From the NCBI GenBank assembly GCA_039707465.1, contig CM077644.1, positions 81,590,875 to 81,654,874 of the forward strand: a DNA stretch of 64,000 bases. The letters are read 5' to 3'. Shown in pieces: positions 47,206-59,337 of the stretch. This stretch comes from Rhabdophis nuchalis (Eukaryota > Chordata > Lepidosauria > Squamata > Natricidae). The translations under genes were made by a program, and so were the position numbers. Each line of letters begins with the position of its first letter. The stretch's first letter is position 1. The notes under the pieces are model-generated. The model did no database searches. It worked only from the letters and a program-made list of their open reading frames with translations, and was not told the DNA's origin.

Positions 47206-49552
47206 AAGAAGGAGAAGGCGGAGCCACCCGTGCCGACAAAACCGGAGGTCTCTAAGCTGCAGGGAGCCCAGTTGAACTTTTGTCTCCCCCTTGGTTCGAT
47301 AGGAACCTAAACCGTCCTGGAGGGACGGCGACCAGGAAGCAAGCCTCGCTGGTCACAAGGGTCTCGCAAGACCCCTGTTTGACATGAAGGGAAAGCTTCT
47401 GAAGGGCGACAAAAGGCACCCCCCTGCGGGCAGATAAGGCCGCAGGAAAGCTGAAAGGAACTGCTTAAAGTGAAAGTGCAACATCAGGAAGGTATTCTAT
47501 CTTGCTTTTGAAACATTTTGCTAAGAAACTTTTTCTTTTTTACTAAAGCTTTGAATCTTGAAATAAGCGGCGGACTTAATTGAACTGAGAGATTTCTCCT
47601 GTTAATAGAATTCTTTGAAATGGCGGACTGAAGCGTAAGAACAAAGAACAAAGCCATTTCCGTTCGCACTGAAAGAGTGCTATGGGTGATTTTTTTACTT
47701 TCTTATCCTTCTAATCTATTTTACTTAAAATTTTGAAATTTGGATTACATTTACAATCTTAAGAATTATTTGTGAAATTTTATTGCTCATTTTTAAACTT
47801 AAACAAGGACTATACTTTTATTTCTCTTTGTTTCTGCTCCTCCTCTAACAAAGAAGATTGAAACATTCTTAAACTACTTTGTTACACTGTATTGCCTCCG
47901 GAAATCATTGGTGGATACTTATGAGCAATTAAGCTCTCTGATTCACTGAAGAAAGAACAAGCCAACGAATAGGAAGGCAATTAGACCTATTTTTCTATCT
48001 TGTGGATTTGCCAATATGTCCATACATACAGATATATATACCACAGAAATCAGGAGCTTTTGGCTGAAATTTTGAATGAAATAAAAAGAATAAATGACAT
48101 ATTTGATAGAAAGTTATTTACTATATCAAGCGAAGACCAATTGAAGATTTCAGAAATTAAAGAAATTAAAGAAAAAGAGGAAAGTGATCAAGATAATGAA
48201 CTTAATTTAACTGAAGAGGATGAGGATGATGTAAACCCATTAAATGATGGGGAAAGTACAGAGGAGGGGATAACACCAAAAGTTTATCAGGAGTCTGGAC
48301 CACAGCCTGACAGGCAAGAAGAAGAAAAGAGAAAAGAAAAAAAAGGAGAAATCTCTCCAGGAACAAACTTGACATTTAAAAACAAACAATATGTAAGGAA
48401 AGGAGCGGGTCATTGTTATGATTGGACAGTTATACTGGATTATAAAGTGCCAAAATAAGTTGATAAAGGACCTAGAAAAGGAAATAAAAAGAGATGGAGA
48501 CCACAAATTATGGAAGAGACACATTTAATCCACTACTGGAAAGACACTGGTTGAAAAGGGAAATTACTACCCCTTGATGAGTAATAACCAGCCAGGCTGT
48601 GTTTAAAATATCATCAAAGGATTATTAGCTAATTGACTGTCAATAACAATTATATAGACACCTATAATAAGATTAATTTATAATAAATGTTTTAGTTAAT
48701 GATATATATTTACTTATCTATGGATGAAAAGTTACAAACATAAGAATACAAATAAATAAGAATACAAATAAATTTAAGATGCTATTAGGTACTATTGAAG
48801 AACTATAAGAATAGAATTATGAGTCACATTAAAAGTAATGGAAAAATGATAGTTAATACTGGTTGAAAATAGGAATTGTTATATTTAGATGATTAATAAT
48901 TAATTACTTACATGGTTATAGAATGTTGTTGGAAAATTATTAATTAATTAATAACTACTTATAAAACTCAAGATTGTTCTATATTATATTATTATGGAAT
49001 TTATATTGGTATGATGGGAGTAAATAAGGGATGTTAATAGTTAGCCAGGCTTTAAAGACACTCTTAAATAAGAAATAGATTGATGCTAATATATTTGATA
49101 AGAACTGTGGATATTGATATTAAGGTACATGATAAATTTTCAGACCTAAAATTTATAAAATGAGATTACTTATGAATAATAACTATTTCAGAGAGGCACA
49201 GAATTTATGAACACCTGGTTAGAATGTCCTTTAAAGGACATTATTTAGAGTGGACTCTTCCTTTTTAAATCTATTCTTTTTTCTCTGTTGGTTTTATAAA
49301 TAGAATGCCATTATATAGTCATACCTTATATAAAAGGATGTTAAAATAACTAGTAAGATTAGGGTTGAGATATAAGAATTGTAATAATTGATATGAAAAA
49401 TAAGTGATAACTTTTGAAGAAACTTATAGAAACCTGTGATAAATTGATACATTCTTAAAAATTGATAACCTGTAATGAAAAATGGCTTTTTGATGTTTTT
49501 TTTCTGTGAAGTTTGTATTATTTGTGTTTATGTTAAAAAAATAAAAAAATTA
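47206..49552 (+). mobile_element. Retroelement-like unit with an ORF1-like frame and no reverse transcriptase
   Basis: GC-richer 5' part (to about 47470), an acidic/coiled-coil open frame at 48000-48458, then about 1.1 kb of AT-rich sequence ending in TTAAAAAAATAAAAAAATTA. No YXDD, endonuclease or other ORF2 trace was seen. Possibly an L1-type, ORF1-only non-autonomous element; the family is unidentified. Confidence 0.5.
48000..48458 (+). pseudogene. ORF1-like frame, unrecognised, no ATG
   Basis: 152 codons from a TTG with no in-frame ATG. The N-terminal half is helical and heptad-like (LLAEILNEIKRINDIFDRKL), then a very acidic stretch (LTEEDEDDV), a basic KRKEKKGE segment and a YDWTVILDYK end. 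Consistent with a LINE ORF1 fragment, but I do not recognise the family and the 5' end is probably lost. Confidence 0.4.
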
Positions 49553-49690
49553 TGAAGAAGAAGAAGAAGAGGAAGAGGAAGAGGAAGAGGAAGAGGAAGA
49601 GGAAGAAGAAGAAGAAGAAGAAGAAGAAGAAGAAGAAGAAGAAGAAGAAGAAGAAGAAGAAGAAGAAGAAGAAGAAGAAGAAGAAGAAGA
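49553..49690 (+). repeat. Long (GAA)n/(GGAAGA)n purine tract
   Basis: About 138 nt of pure purine, the last ~89 nt being uninterrupted GAA (about 29 units). On the SLC44A5 sense strand it is TTC. ORFs of poly-Lys and poly-Phe here are artefacts. Confidence 0.95.
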
Positions 49691-49696
49691 TGATTG

Positions 49697-49834
49697 TTGT
49701 TGTAGTTCCAGCGGAACTACAAAAAACTGTGCTACTCAAAACATCATACATTTGAAGAAGATACTTAGTTGATACCTAGGATACTGGCAGTAACCCGCAT
49801 CAACGATCAGCACCAGTCAATAAAATTTGTGATG
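49697..49834 (+). repeat. 138-bp direct repeat, right copy
   Basis: Pairs with 47068-47205; hairpin arms at 49702-49709 and 49713-49720; followed by unrelated sequence (CATCTTTAAA). Confidence 0.9.
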
Positions 49835-49984
49835 CATCTTTAAATATTCAATTGACTGAGTTTCGTGTTTAATGAATAAAAGAGATAGTAATATAACTCA
49901 ATGAAATATAATGGATGTTCACCTCATTGAAATATTTATAAAAATATGACAAAATGAAGAAAGAAAATAAAAGAAAAGAACGAA

Positions 49985-49992
49985 GGAAGGAA

Positions 49993-50042
<50 letters not shown>

Positions 50043-50062
50043 ACGAAAGAACGAAAGAACGA

Positions 50063-50118
<56 letters not shown>

Positions 50119-50119
50119 A
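49985..50119 (+). repeat. (GAAA)n microsatellite
   Basis: Over thirty GAAA units with three GAAC variants near the centre. Confidence 0.95.
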
Positions 50120-51540
50120 CAAACGTACTTATGTGGCTTAAAAATACTATGTTTCTTTCTTAATAATGAAGGAAGAGATGTTTCAACTAGATTTAAAGAA
50201 TGGCTAGGATATTCAGTGCTATGCAGGGATTTTGAATCAAATTCCTTTGACTCTCTCAGCATTAGATTCTCAATCTTGAGGGACCTTCCAAATAGATTCT
50301 TATGTACGGTGGGGACAATAAGTAGGATTATCTGTGCATCTGGAAATGTTTGTGTGTATATCTTGTTCTATTTGGATACTAGATATATTAAGTTTGATAC
50401 ACTGAGTCACTGTGTGTGAGTTAGGTGGTCATATACATTTGATAAATAAACAAATAAGTTATAATGATAGAAAGTTATAGTGTGATTCCAGCCAGAATAT
50501 TAACTCAGCTGAGCTAAGTCAATATTTATCTAATTTACAATCTATCACCAAACCTTGTATAATTCAAATCTTGTCAACCAGAGTTTGCATATCCATATGT
50601 AGTAATAACTACTACAAAGACAATTTTTGTTCATGAAAGAGTTTCTGAAGATCAAACTTCACAGGAAGCATTTTCATAGCCTTTCAGAGTACCTTCAAAA
50701 ATATTCTTTTCAATCAATCCTTTCTCATGTCAGGATATGAATGATTGAGTAAGAAAGATTGGATGAGGTAATGACATAGGATATACTGTAACAGATCATT
50801 TACTATTACCTTCAGAGGAAATATGATCTCTCAATAAGGCAATGGCAGAATAGCATGTTTACATAGCTCACCAATCATGCTAAAAGCATATTTAAGGTAA
50901 ATCAGCATTGGGAGGAAGGGAAATATTATAAGATCAGAATTATCGGTGAAACAAACGAGCCAAGGAAACGAAAAAGAATAGAAAGGTGACAGAATATAAA
51001 TAGCAAAGGGTGAATAGCACCTTAATATGAACTAAATTTAGAAACCTGCAGTTTCACTGCAGTTAAGTTAGTAATATCGTTGTTAAATGGCTTCTCCATT
51101 GACTTGACTTGTCAGAAGGATGCAAGCTGAGGACTACTTGTACTTTTTAGCAACAAAAACTATATTCAGGAATTCAAAACTATTCAGGACAAGCTGACTA
51201 TTTGAAATGAATCAGTCAGAATTACTGGCAATTGGGAGAGAAAGCTAGAATTATCAGGAATTCAGGTTAATTATATATTGAGACTAAATCTATTACCAGC
51301 ATTTTTAACTTCTATAGCCAATTATACAGGTGTATGCTTGTGGGGTATTAAAATGTAAGAAATATCTCAAGAATATAAAAACAAAGTGGCATAACCGCTG
51401 TCCAAGTGGGATGTGCGTACACTCTTGCTGACATTTCTGTGGCCTGGTGGCAAACAGCTTATGGCCCACTAGTGGGTCACAAACCTGGAATTGGGGACCC
51501 CTGGGCTAATAAATTAAAATTAAAAGTTCTGATTTCTGGA
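50120..51540 (-). other. Intron segment, little recognised
   Basis: Mostly unique-looking. A diverged hAT-like fragment may occupy about 51395-51505 (ends GGGGACCCCTG), and a short MITE fragment lies near 51055-51140. Confidence 0.4.
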
Positions 51541-51762
51541 AAAGCATCTTACTGCTGATTAGTGGGGGTGGGGGGGTGGGGAGCTGCAGCCGGTGCAGCT
51601 GGAGTGTATTTGCAGGAGTGCCTCCCAGTTTTATTTTATTTTATCTATTTTTAGCACTCTAATTGGGTCCTTTTTTATTTCATTAACATTTTTCTGTGGA
51701 GATAATAGCGTAGAATATAACACAACTAAAAACTTTTGTTTGCTGCCAAGAACTAAAAAGGC

Positions 51763-52774
51763 ATGGGGAAAAGAAAGAAACGCCATGGCACCAGCCCGGG
51801 ATCTTTTCCTCCTGTGAAAACAGCAAAACAGCCAAGAATCGAGGAGCTCCTTGTCAGCAAGAGATCAGTAAGTAAAACAAACCTCCCCCCCCCCATCCCC
51901 AATAATCTGGAGAAATTAGAACAAGACATGCCAAAAGATGTGGAAAAACAGCATTTACTAGACTTTGCTGATCTGGCGAGAGGTGAACAAACTGAAAGCC
52001 AGCATTTCTCACAAAGAATTAGCCCAATAACTTCCTACTTGGAGGCTGAGCTAAAAGCTAAAAAAGGCAACCAACAAACATATAATTCAGAACACAGAGA
52101 CTCTACCCTGGGAAAATTTGACTGAGTTTATGGCAAAACAATGCCTCCTCACAGTACAAACGGTAGTCTCAATATTCGAACAATTAATTGCCATCCAACA
52201 CGATGTAGAGACATTGAAAAAAGACCTAGCTGTTTTTCTTCAAATTCAATATCGGGCCCCAGATACCTCCACTAAAGTTCTTGCAGAAAACCTGGATAAC
52301 TCCAATATGCAGGATAAACGAGAGGAAAAAGAACAAAGTGCCAGAGAAACGGTAAAAGAGTCAGATAAAAGGTGGCAGAAAAACAGCCCCTTCCCGTATA
52401 AGGCAACGAAAGAGAAAGGTATCAATAAAGTAGTCAGGAAAGCATCTGTCCCCCAATCACAAAGATCACACCGCTCACTACAAACCCAACAGATGGCTTT
52501 TAGAATTCAGATGAACAGACTTAATTATGGATGCTGGAATTCCAGAAGTGCAATATTACATTCCCTAAGCCAGCTTCTTCACCGTCACAGGGATATGATC
52601 GATCTCCGTGCTCTGGAGTGGTTACCTGAAGTCCCAAATTGGAAGCGGATTCTCCTGTATTTCAAACAGCCCACCATACCACAGATGCTTTTCAAGATGG
52701 AGGCATATCTAACCTCCTTACTGCTGAAGCTAACTTTCTTCAGACAAGAAATTGTGCCCTTCGTGTGGAAATGA
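51763..52774 (+). pseudogene. Unidentified ORF1-like gene, frameshifted
   Basis: Two overlapping frames make one likely protein of about 335 residues. Frame one (ATG at 51763 to 52125) begins MGKRKKRHGTSPGSFPPVKT and includes KQPRIEELLVSKRSV. Frame two is open from just before 52118 to 52774, contains WENLTEFMAKQCLLTVQTVV and IQHDVETLKKDLAVF (coiled-coil-like), and ends NWKRILLYFKQPTIPQMLFK...VPFVWK. A one-base indel near 52100-52120 separates them. The basic N-terminus followed by a coiled coil suggests a LINE ORF1, but I do not recognise the family; no ORF2 follows. Confidence 0.42.
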
Positions 52775-52889
52775 GTCAGAGAGTTCATTTACTAATTATA
52801 AAGCAATTGTTAAAAGAGCAACACCCCAATGTAAAAAAAAATCATAATGGTTACAATCAGGCTTCTTTTTATCTTGATTAATCTCCCCT

Positions 52890-53999
52890 CAATCTTTATT
52901 ATTTGAACAGTGAAATGTGGTTTTACTTTTGGAGGTAGTGCAGCCACATAGCTGTGCCTTAAGTACATTCCTCTTATTCAAAGAAATAGTTTCCCACTAT
53001 TCAATATTTCTGATCTATTACACTATACAACACCATACACTACACTCTACACACTATCCAAGAACTACTTGTACACTACAGAAGTGCTCTGTTCTTATCA
53101 CAACTCTTCTGTTATATGCTTTCAAGGCATTTTTCTCTTAACATATATACAGAACAGTTATACTGAATAAGAACAGTTTGACAATAAATTGAAAAAAATC
53201 AAGTAAGTTTAGTTTTCTTCTGAATGATGAAATTTAGGAAGTTGCTCAAGACAATCAGATTTTGCTTCCAGAATATGCTCAGTTTCTGATCAAATTCAAG
53301 GGAAAGCTTACACTTTATGACTTAAACAATTTTATTCAATCAGAATTGACTGTATATACAATCAGTACTGTGACAATCATCTGCAGATGGAAGAGACTGT
53401 GTTCAAGAACACAGTTTTTAGTTACTAGTAGTATTAAATATTAAACCTATGCAGAAAGATTAATATGGAAAGCCTGGATTCTGTGTAAACCTTACATGGT
53501 AAATGAAGATTAAATTCCCCATGGAGCATTGAACTGAATTGTAATACATTCCAAATCAGCAAAATGTTAGATCATTCCATGTTAGTAATTGTATATTCTA
53601 CATTTTGATAGTTGAATAATTCCTTGACCTTCTAGTTCTGCTGAAAAGTGTGTGCACTATGAATCCTAATCTAATAAGCAATGTGTAGTTATGGCTTGAT
53701 AGCATATATTAAATGCATTTTGTTAGCGTAAAGAAATATGTTTTCTGCTGGGTTAAAAGAAGAATCTATTCACAAGCTTGTTAGGAACCATAATTCAGTT
53801 TAAATGCATGGATGTGCTGGTATTCTACAGCTTCAAGGAAAACAAACAAGCATATTATTTATTTTATTTATATATTCAATTTCTATAGCTACCCAATTCA
53901 ACACTGTTGCAGGAAAATCATTAAGAAAGAAGGCTTGTTTTCTACTAAAATCATACTGAACCATATTTAAGAAGACATAAATGATGCAATGTTTAAGGA
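52890..53999 (-). other. Intron segment, nothing recognised
   Basis: Contains short CACTACAC-type runs near 53020-53060; otherwise nothing. Confidence 0.45.
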
Positions 54000-54003
54000 A
54001 CTG

Positions 54004-54100
54004 TAGAAGCAAGGGAGAGAGGGAGGGAGGGAGGAAAGAAGAAAGGAAGGAAAGAAGGAAGGAAGGAAGGAAGGAAGGAAGGAAGGAAGGAAGGAAGGAA
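54004..54100 (+). repeat. (GGAA)n purine microsatellite
   Basis: GGGA units passing into about twelve GGAA units. Confidence 0.94.
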
Positions 54101-54217
54101 AAATAAAACAATTAAGACAATAAAAGAATTATGAAAAATATGTATTCATTTATTTTCTTACTCCACTTATTTTTTGTGTATTCCCATAATCACCAAGCCC
54201 TCTTAGCACTTTATATG

Positions 54218-54218
<1 letters not shown>

Positions 54219-54297
<79 letters not shown>

Positions 54298-54362
54298 CCT
54301 ACCTACCTACCTACCTATCTACCTAACTACCTATCTACCTATCTACTACCTACCTACCTGGC
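54219..54362 (+). repeat. (ATCT)n-(ACCT)n compound microsatellite
   Basis: About nineteen ATCT units, then mixed ACCT/ATCT/AACT units. Confidence 0.95.
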
Positions 54363-54828
54363 CCAAAACTCAATAACTGGTTTCTAAAATAATTAGATGT
54401 GGTGCATTCTTACAAATAACCTTATCTTAACTAATTTTTGGAATGCTTTCATACTAGTTTAAATTCAGGAAGGAGGTTGTTTTATAAAAGTGATGCTATC
54501 ACTGAAAAACTCAGTGTATATTCAGCAACATCCCCCACAAAAAGTGTAAAGTTGAGTTTCTTCTCCTATGACAATGGGTACAACTGGTACTCCCATGACA
54601 AACATTATCAATTTCATTTGGAGGAGATAGTGTTGGTGATACTTTGCAGCCAAGTCATATTGGCCAAGCCAAGGACTTAATTGGTTAAATGGAAACCAAT
54701 GTAGGGCTCATCGTACTTGTGTTACCTGGTCATCACCTGCCAATAAGTATGTTGATACAGCTTGCAGTTCCAAGTGACCTTTAGAGCCTGTTCTATCTAG
54801 AGAACTTTACTTACATGGTAATAAGGAT

Positions 54829-55050
54829 AAATAGCAATAGCATTTATATACCACTTCACAGTGCTTTACAGCCCTCTCTAAGCAGTTTACAGAGTCAGCA
54901 TATTACCCCCAACAATCTGGGTTCTCACTTTACCAACTTAGAAAGGAAGGAAGGCTGAATCAATCTTGAGCCAGTGAGAATCAAACTATTGCCAGTTGAT
55001 AGGTAGTTAGGATACAATACTATATTCTAACCAGTGTACCAGCATGGCTC
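54829..55050 (-). mobile_element. Sauria-type SINE, minus strand
   Basis: Reverse of the SINE body (TCTAAGCAGTTTACAGAGTC) with the AATAGCAATAG tail at the left and the tRNA-like head at the right. Confidence 0.8.
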
Positions 55051-57170
55051 AAAATTATCATTGTCCAATTCTCACAATCCAGCTTGCAACTGTTGTCTCA
55101 AAGTTGGACAAAAGTCGCCATCTGTTCATTCAACAGTGGCTGGTATGAGCCTCAAGTCATGGATGTGCTTCAAAGGTAGTGCTTCCTATTCAGAGTTAAC
55201 ATCTGAAGTCAAACAATATCATCATCTTGCTAAGCTTAAACTTCAGCCTACTTTGACCAATTTTTTCCCCACTGCAAGGGCCAAACTGGGAGAAATATGG
55301 GTTCCTGATATCCATTGCACCCCTTCAATTATGAAGAGGTTGGCATTACACTGATTACAGATGTAAATGATTGGATGTTAATGAAGCTGACAGGATGGGG
55401 TTAAGAGATACAAATGTGATGTAGATAAAGTACGATGAGCTTTATAAAGTTTAGTGCACTGTGAATAAGTAGTGGGTTGTAACAAAAAAAAGGGGGAAAT
55501 ACGTACTTCAGCATTATGAGCAATCGTATAAGATCCCACAACACTGCACTGCAGTAGAGTTAATTAGGAAAAGGAATGAAAAAAGTAAACATATTTACAT
55601 AAGATCTATTTTATTTTAAGGATGTGAACTTTTTAATTTTTATCCTACATTTACTTTTGACATTCTCATTATCAACACCCAAGATACATTTGCATTGTAC
55701 AAGAGAATAAAAGATGATTTCATGAACTGCAAACACAACAACCAGTAAAGAGTGCTAAGAATCTTGGGATGTGTCTTTCAAGTTGAAGCTTCAAAAAATA
55801 GAAATAAAAAACCTTCCAAACAGAAATGTCCTTGGAGAGATGTGAACAAAGCCATTTGACCATCGAGGTAAAGTGAGGCAGCCTTGTGAGAAATATGAAA
55901 GACAAGAAACAATTAAAAGAAAGGACAAAGGGGAGGCTTTTAGGGAAATTGTGAAATCAAAGGCAATGAAAAGTGTTCACTGCAATTACAGAATATGTCA
56001 GTGTGGAGAGATGGAAAGAAGTACAAAGCCTTCCGTTAGAATGTCTTGATTTTTTTTTTATGAGTTAGGATCATCAGAGAATCACGTACTCTACTATGGT
56101 TAGAATACTTCTATTTCCATACCCGTTCCACTACTGGTATGATGTGAAAAATTAGGTACAATTAACAATGTAATATTTAATTGCATAGTTCATTAAAGAG
56201 AAGCCAGCAATGAAATGCAGGATGAATGAAAGTGTCTGACGTTATTAGGGTAGAAAAGTCTGTTTCATATGAGTTCAGATGCTGAGGTCACAATCCAATT
56301 TGGAAAAACTCCAAGTGATAATGAATGGTAGTACTTAAAGGCTCCAACTTCTCTTATAATCATTAAGGATTACTTTAGCTTTATTTCCCTCTTTTTGATC
56401 TAGCGGGAAAAGATTACCCTTCTAGGAGCTCATGCTCTTGATCCCATCACTTTCAGTCACTAAAACTACCGAATTCACCAATTAATATAAATAAAGATTA
56501 AACGCATTGAGCAGCTGGTTTTAAGTTAGATTACACTGCTCACTTGATATCTGCAGAGTAACTGAATTGCATTATTTTTATTTTAATCTGATTCAGACAG
56601 TGTATTGTGTTTATTTAAAAATTGCAAGATATAAAAGCACAATATTCAACAAAGGTTATTTCTTCCTTAACTGCTGGTTTCAAGAAGGCAATGTAGAGCA
56701 AGCAATATTAGGAACATGACAACAGAAGCCATAACCAAGAAACAACATTCTCCCAGGAATTTGTATGATTTCAACTCTGTTGTGTTTTTGCAAATCTTTG
56801 AAGACCTAGTTCTTCCATCAGATCCCAAGGCAGAGTAGTTTGTGATTCAAACCTTTTTTGTTTGTTTGTTTGAATTTATGTTTTATTATTGTTATTGAGT
56901 CTTCTGTTCTTCACTCTATGCACGAGAAGATGGATTGTTTAATTTTATTATTGTGTTCATTGTAACACTAAAATGTAAGTCACCTAGAGCTGTTTTTGTG
57001 ATTGATGTAAGTTAACCGTATTGTTAGAATTGATGATGATTAATTGCAAGTTAAATAAATACTGGAAGAGCATGTGAATTGCATGCTGAGTGTCACTATT
57101 GTAATCTGTATATCTCCTGCTCAGGCTAAGAAAATTGTCTTTCTAAAATCCTAAAAAGCCAGGATCTTAA
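55051..57170 (-). other. Intron segment, nothing recognised
   Basis: About 2.1 kb of mostly unique AT-rich sequence. The plus-strand ORF at 55034-55354 starts inside the SINE edge and has no domain I recognise. Confidence 0.42.
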
Positions 57171-57175
57171 TGCAG

Positions 57176-57377
57176 GTAGTCCTTGTTTAATAACCACAAC
57201 TGGGAACATCAACTGAGTTATTAAATTAGATGGTCACTAATTAAATCTGCAACTGTGCTTATGATCTTGCTTCAGCTTTTCTTTGTTCTAGGGTTGAGAA
57301 GATTGTAAACAAGAGGATTCGCTGCAGAGTTAGTTTTTCATCACTGCAAACAGTCACTAAAGGAGGACTACCTGTAC
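57176..57377 (+). mobile_element. MITE related to the TAGTCCTCGACTTACGACC family, short form
   Basis: Inverted ends CAGGTAGTCCTTGTTTAATA and AAAGGAGGACTACCTGTACA; the interior differs from the other copies. Confidence 0.6.
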
Positions 57378-57651
57378 ACATAGATAACATGGAATTAGGT
57401 TTACCAATAGCTTGACTCAATATTAGGTGACTCTGACTATAAGGTTGGCTATAACTTTGTTTTCAAATTTCCAAAATTGGTTTTCAATTTTGCTGGGCCA
57501 GAGATTGAAATGGGAGCGGCTAGTAACATGGATGAAAAATCCCACCTTTTGGAAATAGAAAGCAATCTTGCTATTTAAACATTTAAACATATTTAATACA
57601 TATTTACATATACCATATACACATAAGTAAAGTGTGACCATGAGTGTGAGT

Positions 57652-57845
57652 GTGTGTATTTATTTATTTTATTTATTTATTTAATTTATATCCCTTCTCC
57701 AAAAGGACCCAGGGCGGCGCACAAGAATTTAAAAAACATACAAAATACAAAAATACAAAAATTTAGAAACCTATTAAATATTTAGTCCTGCGCTAAAACC
57801 AATTAAAATCCCCAATTAAAACTATCTACATAGTCCCAGCGGAGG
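57652..57845 (-). mobile_element. L2-like LINE 3' UTR fragment
   Basis: (TTTA)n tail, then the antisense of the 3' UTR (GGACCCAGGGCGGCG and TAGTCCTGCGCTAAAACCAA) corresponding to the region after 43344. Confidence 0.65.
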
Positions 57846-57912
57846 TTATGTGTGTGTGTGTGAAAAATATGTGCATGTAGATATGGATATGGATATATGA
57901 ATATATATGTTC

Positions 57913-58236
57913 AAAGTTACAATGGCACTGAAAAAATGATTAATGATCATTTTTGATGTGACCATTGCAGCATCCCTGTGGTCACATGATCAAAATTTGG
58001 AAGCTTGACAACTGGCACATATTTATGATGGCTGAAATGTCCCAGGATCATGACATCACTTTTTGTGACTTTCTGATAAGCAAAGTCAATGGGGAAGCCC
58101 GATTCACTTAACAACCATGTTACTAACTTAACTGTAGTGATTCACTTAAGTACTGGGGCAAGAAAGGTTATAACTGTCTTGCTTAGCAATATAAATTTTG
58201 GGCTCAATGGTGGTCATAGGTTGAGGACTATCTGTA
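57913..58236 (-). mobile_element. MITE (TAGTCCTCGACTTACGACC family), well preserved
   Basis: AAAGTTACAATGGCACTGAA to GTGGTCATAGGTTGAGGACTATCTGTA, with the full set of GATTCACTTAAC blocks. Confidence 0.68.
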
Positions 58237-58297
58237 TTAAGTATTTTCACTGCTTTGAGTTGTGCTTTATATATACATATACATATCTATATATCTA

Positions 58298-58299
<2 letters not shown>

Positions 58300-58358
<59 letters not shown>

Positions 58359-58406
58359 ATCTATCTATCTCTCTGTCTCTCATGTATGTATGTATGTATG
58401 TATGTA
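58300..58406 (+). repeat. (TC)n and (ATGT)n microsatellites
   Basis: About thirty TC units (58300-58360), a short ATCT run, then six ATGT units. Confidence 0.94.
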
Positions 58407-58632
58407 TAAAATCTTGAACTGCATGACTAAAAGCTACAATATCTGGTTTTCCAAGCAATATCCGCCGTCATTTAATGGTGCACAGAAGGACCGAGAGCTA
58501 AATAGTCATGATACAGTGGATATGAGGTTTTGTATAATTTTTCAATTTGCCAGATGTAGGAAATATTTGTGTTGGACATGGAATCACAATCTCCAGTAGA
58601 GAATAAGAAACCTTTGTGAATCAGGAAGGAAA

Positions 58633-59337
58633 TCTATATAAATAAAAATGTAACAAGAGTTTGTTCAAAACCGCTAATCCCTGAAAGTACTGCACTGATC
58701 GCTTCCAAATTTTCACACAACGTTCCTTTCGAATACGGCAACAATGATATATATAGATTATGTAGATGTCACACCTGTGCCAGGAACAAAACAGAAATGT
58801 AAAAAAATGTAAAAAAAGGTAGGTAGATGGATACAAAGAGAGCAGTGGGCCACAGGTATTATGTCATCCTTTATGACATAAAATACTCTGTTCATAAGAT
58901 AGGTAGGTAGGTAGGTAGGCAGCTATAGGGATAGAGAGAGGGAGGGAGAAATGCAGTAGGTAGGTAGGTAGGTAGAGGGAGAGAGAGGGAGAAATACAGT
59001 AGGTAGGTAGGTAGGTAGATGGATAGAGGGAGAAACACAGTAGGTAGGTAGAGGGATAGAGAGAGAGAAGAAATACAGTAGGTAGGTAAGTAGGTAGGTA
59101 GGTAGGTAGAGGGATAGAGAGTGGGAGAAATATAATAGGTAGGTAGGTAGGTAGGTAGGTAGGTAGGTAGGTAGGTAGGAAGGTAGGTAGTGGGATAGAG
59201 AGAGGGAGGGAGAAATACAGTAGGAAGGTACGGTGGTTGTGTGTACGTGTTTGTGTGTGCAGGTGTAGATCTACACACAGATTGGTTGGCAATTTAACCA
59301 GACTGGGCCACAGCAATGCGTGGCCGGGAACGGCTAG
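58633..59337 (+). mobile_element. Non-autonomous Helitron, family 2 copy B
   Basis: Starts A|TCTATATAAATAAAAATG, contains CTAATCCCTGAAAGTACTGC and a GGTA minisatellite. It ends with hairpin GGCCAC (59306-59311)/GTGGCC (59320-59325), then CTAG at 59334-59337 before T. About 705 bp with no Rep/helicase coding. Confidence 0.78.
58900..59230 (+). repeat. GGTA minisatellite in Helitron
   Basis: Alternating blocks of GGTA units and AGAGGGAGAAATACAGTA, repeated about six times with length variation. Confidence 0.88.

Noticed and set aside
49533..50262. Poly-Lys, poly-Phe and Ser-Phe repeat ORFs
   Set aside because: Translations of GAA and GAAA microsatellites with no flanking coding signal.
55034..55354. 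106-codon plus-strand ORF
   Set aside because: Begins inside the edge of a SINE, has no recognisable domain and no splice or codon evidence.
58864..59316. Minus-strand ORFs rich in Leu-Pro-Thr-Tyr
   Set aside because: Pure translation of the GGTA minisatellite in the Helitron; the same artefact occurs at 21139-21510.
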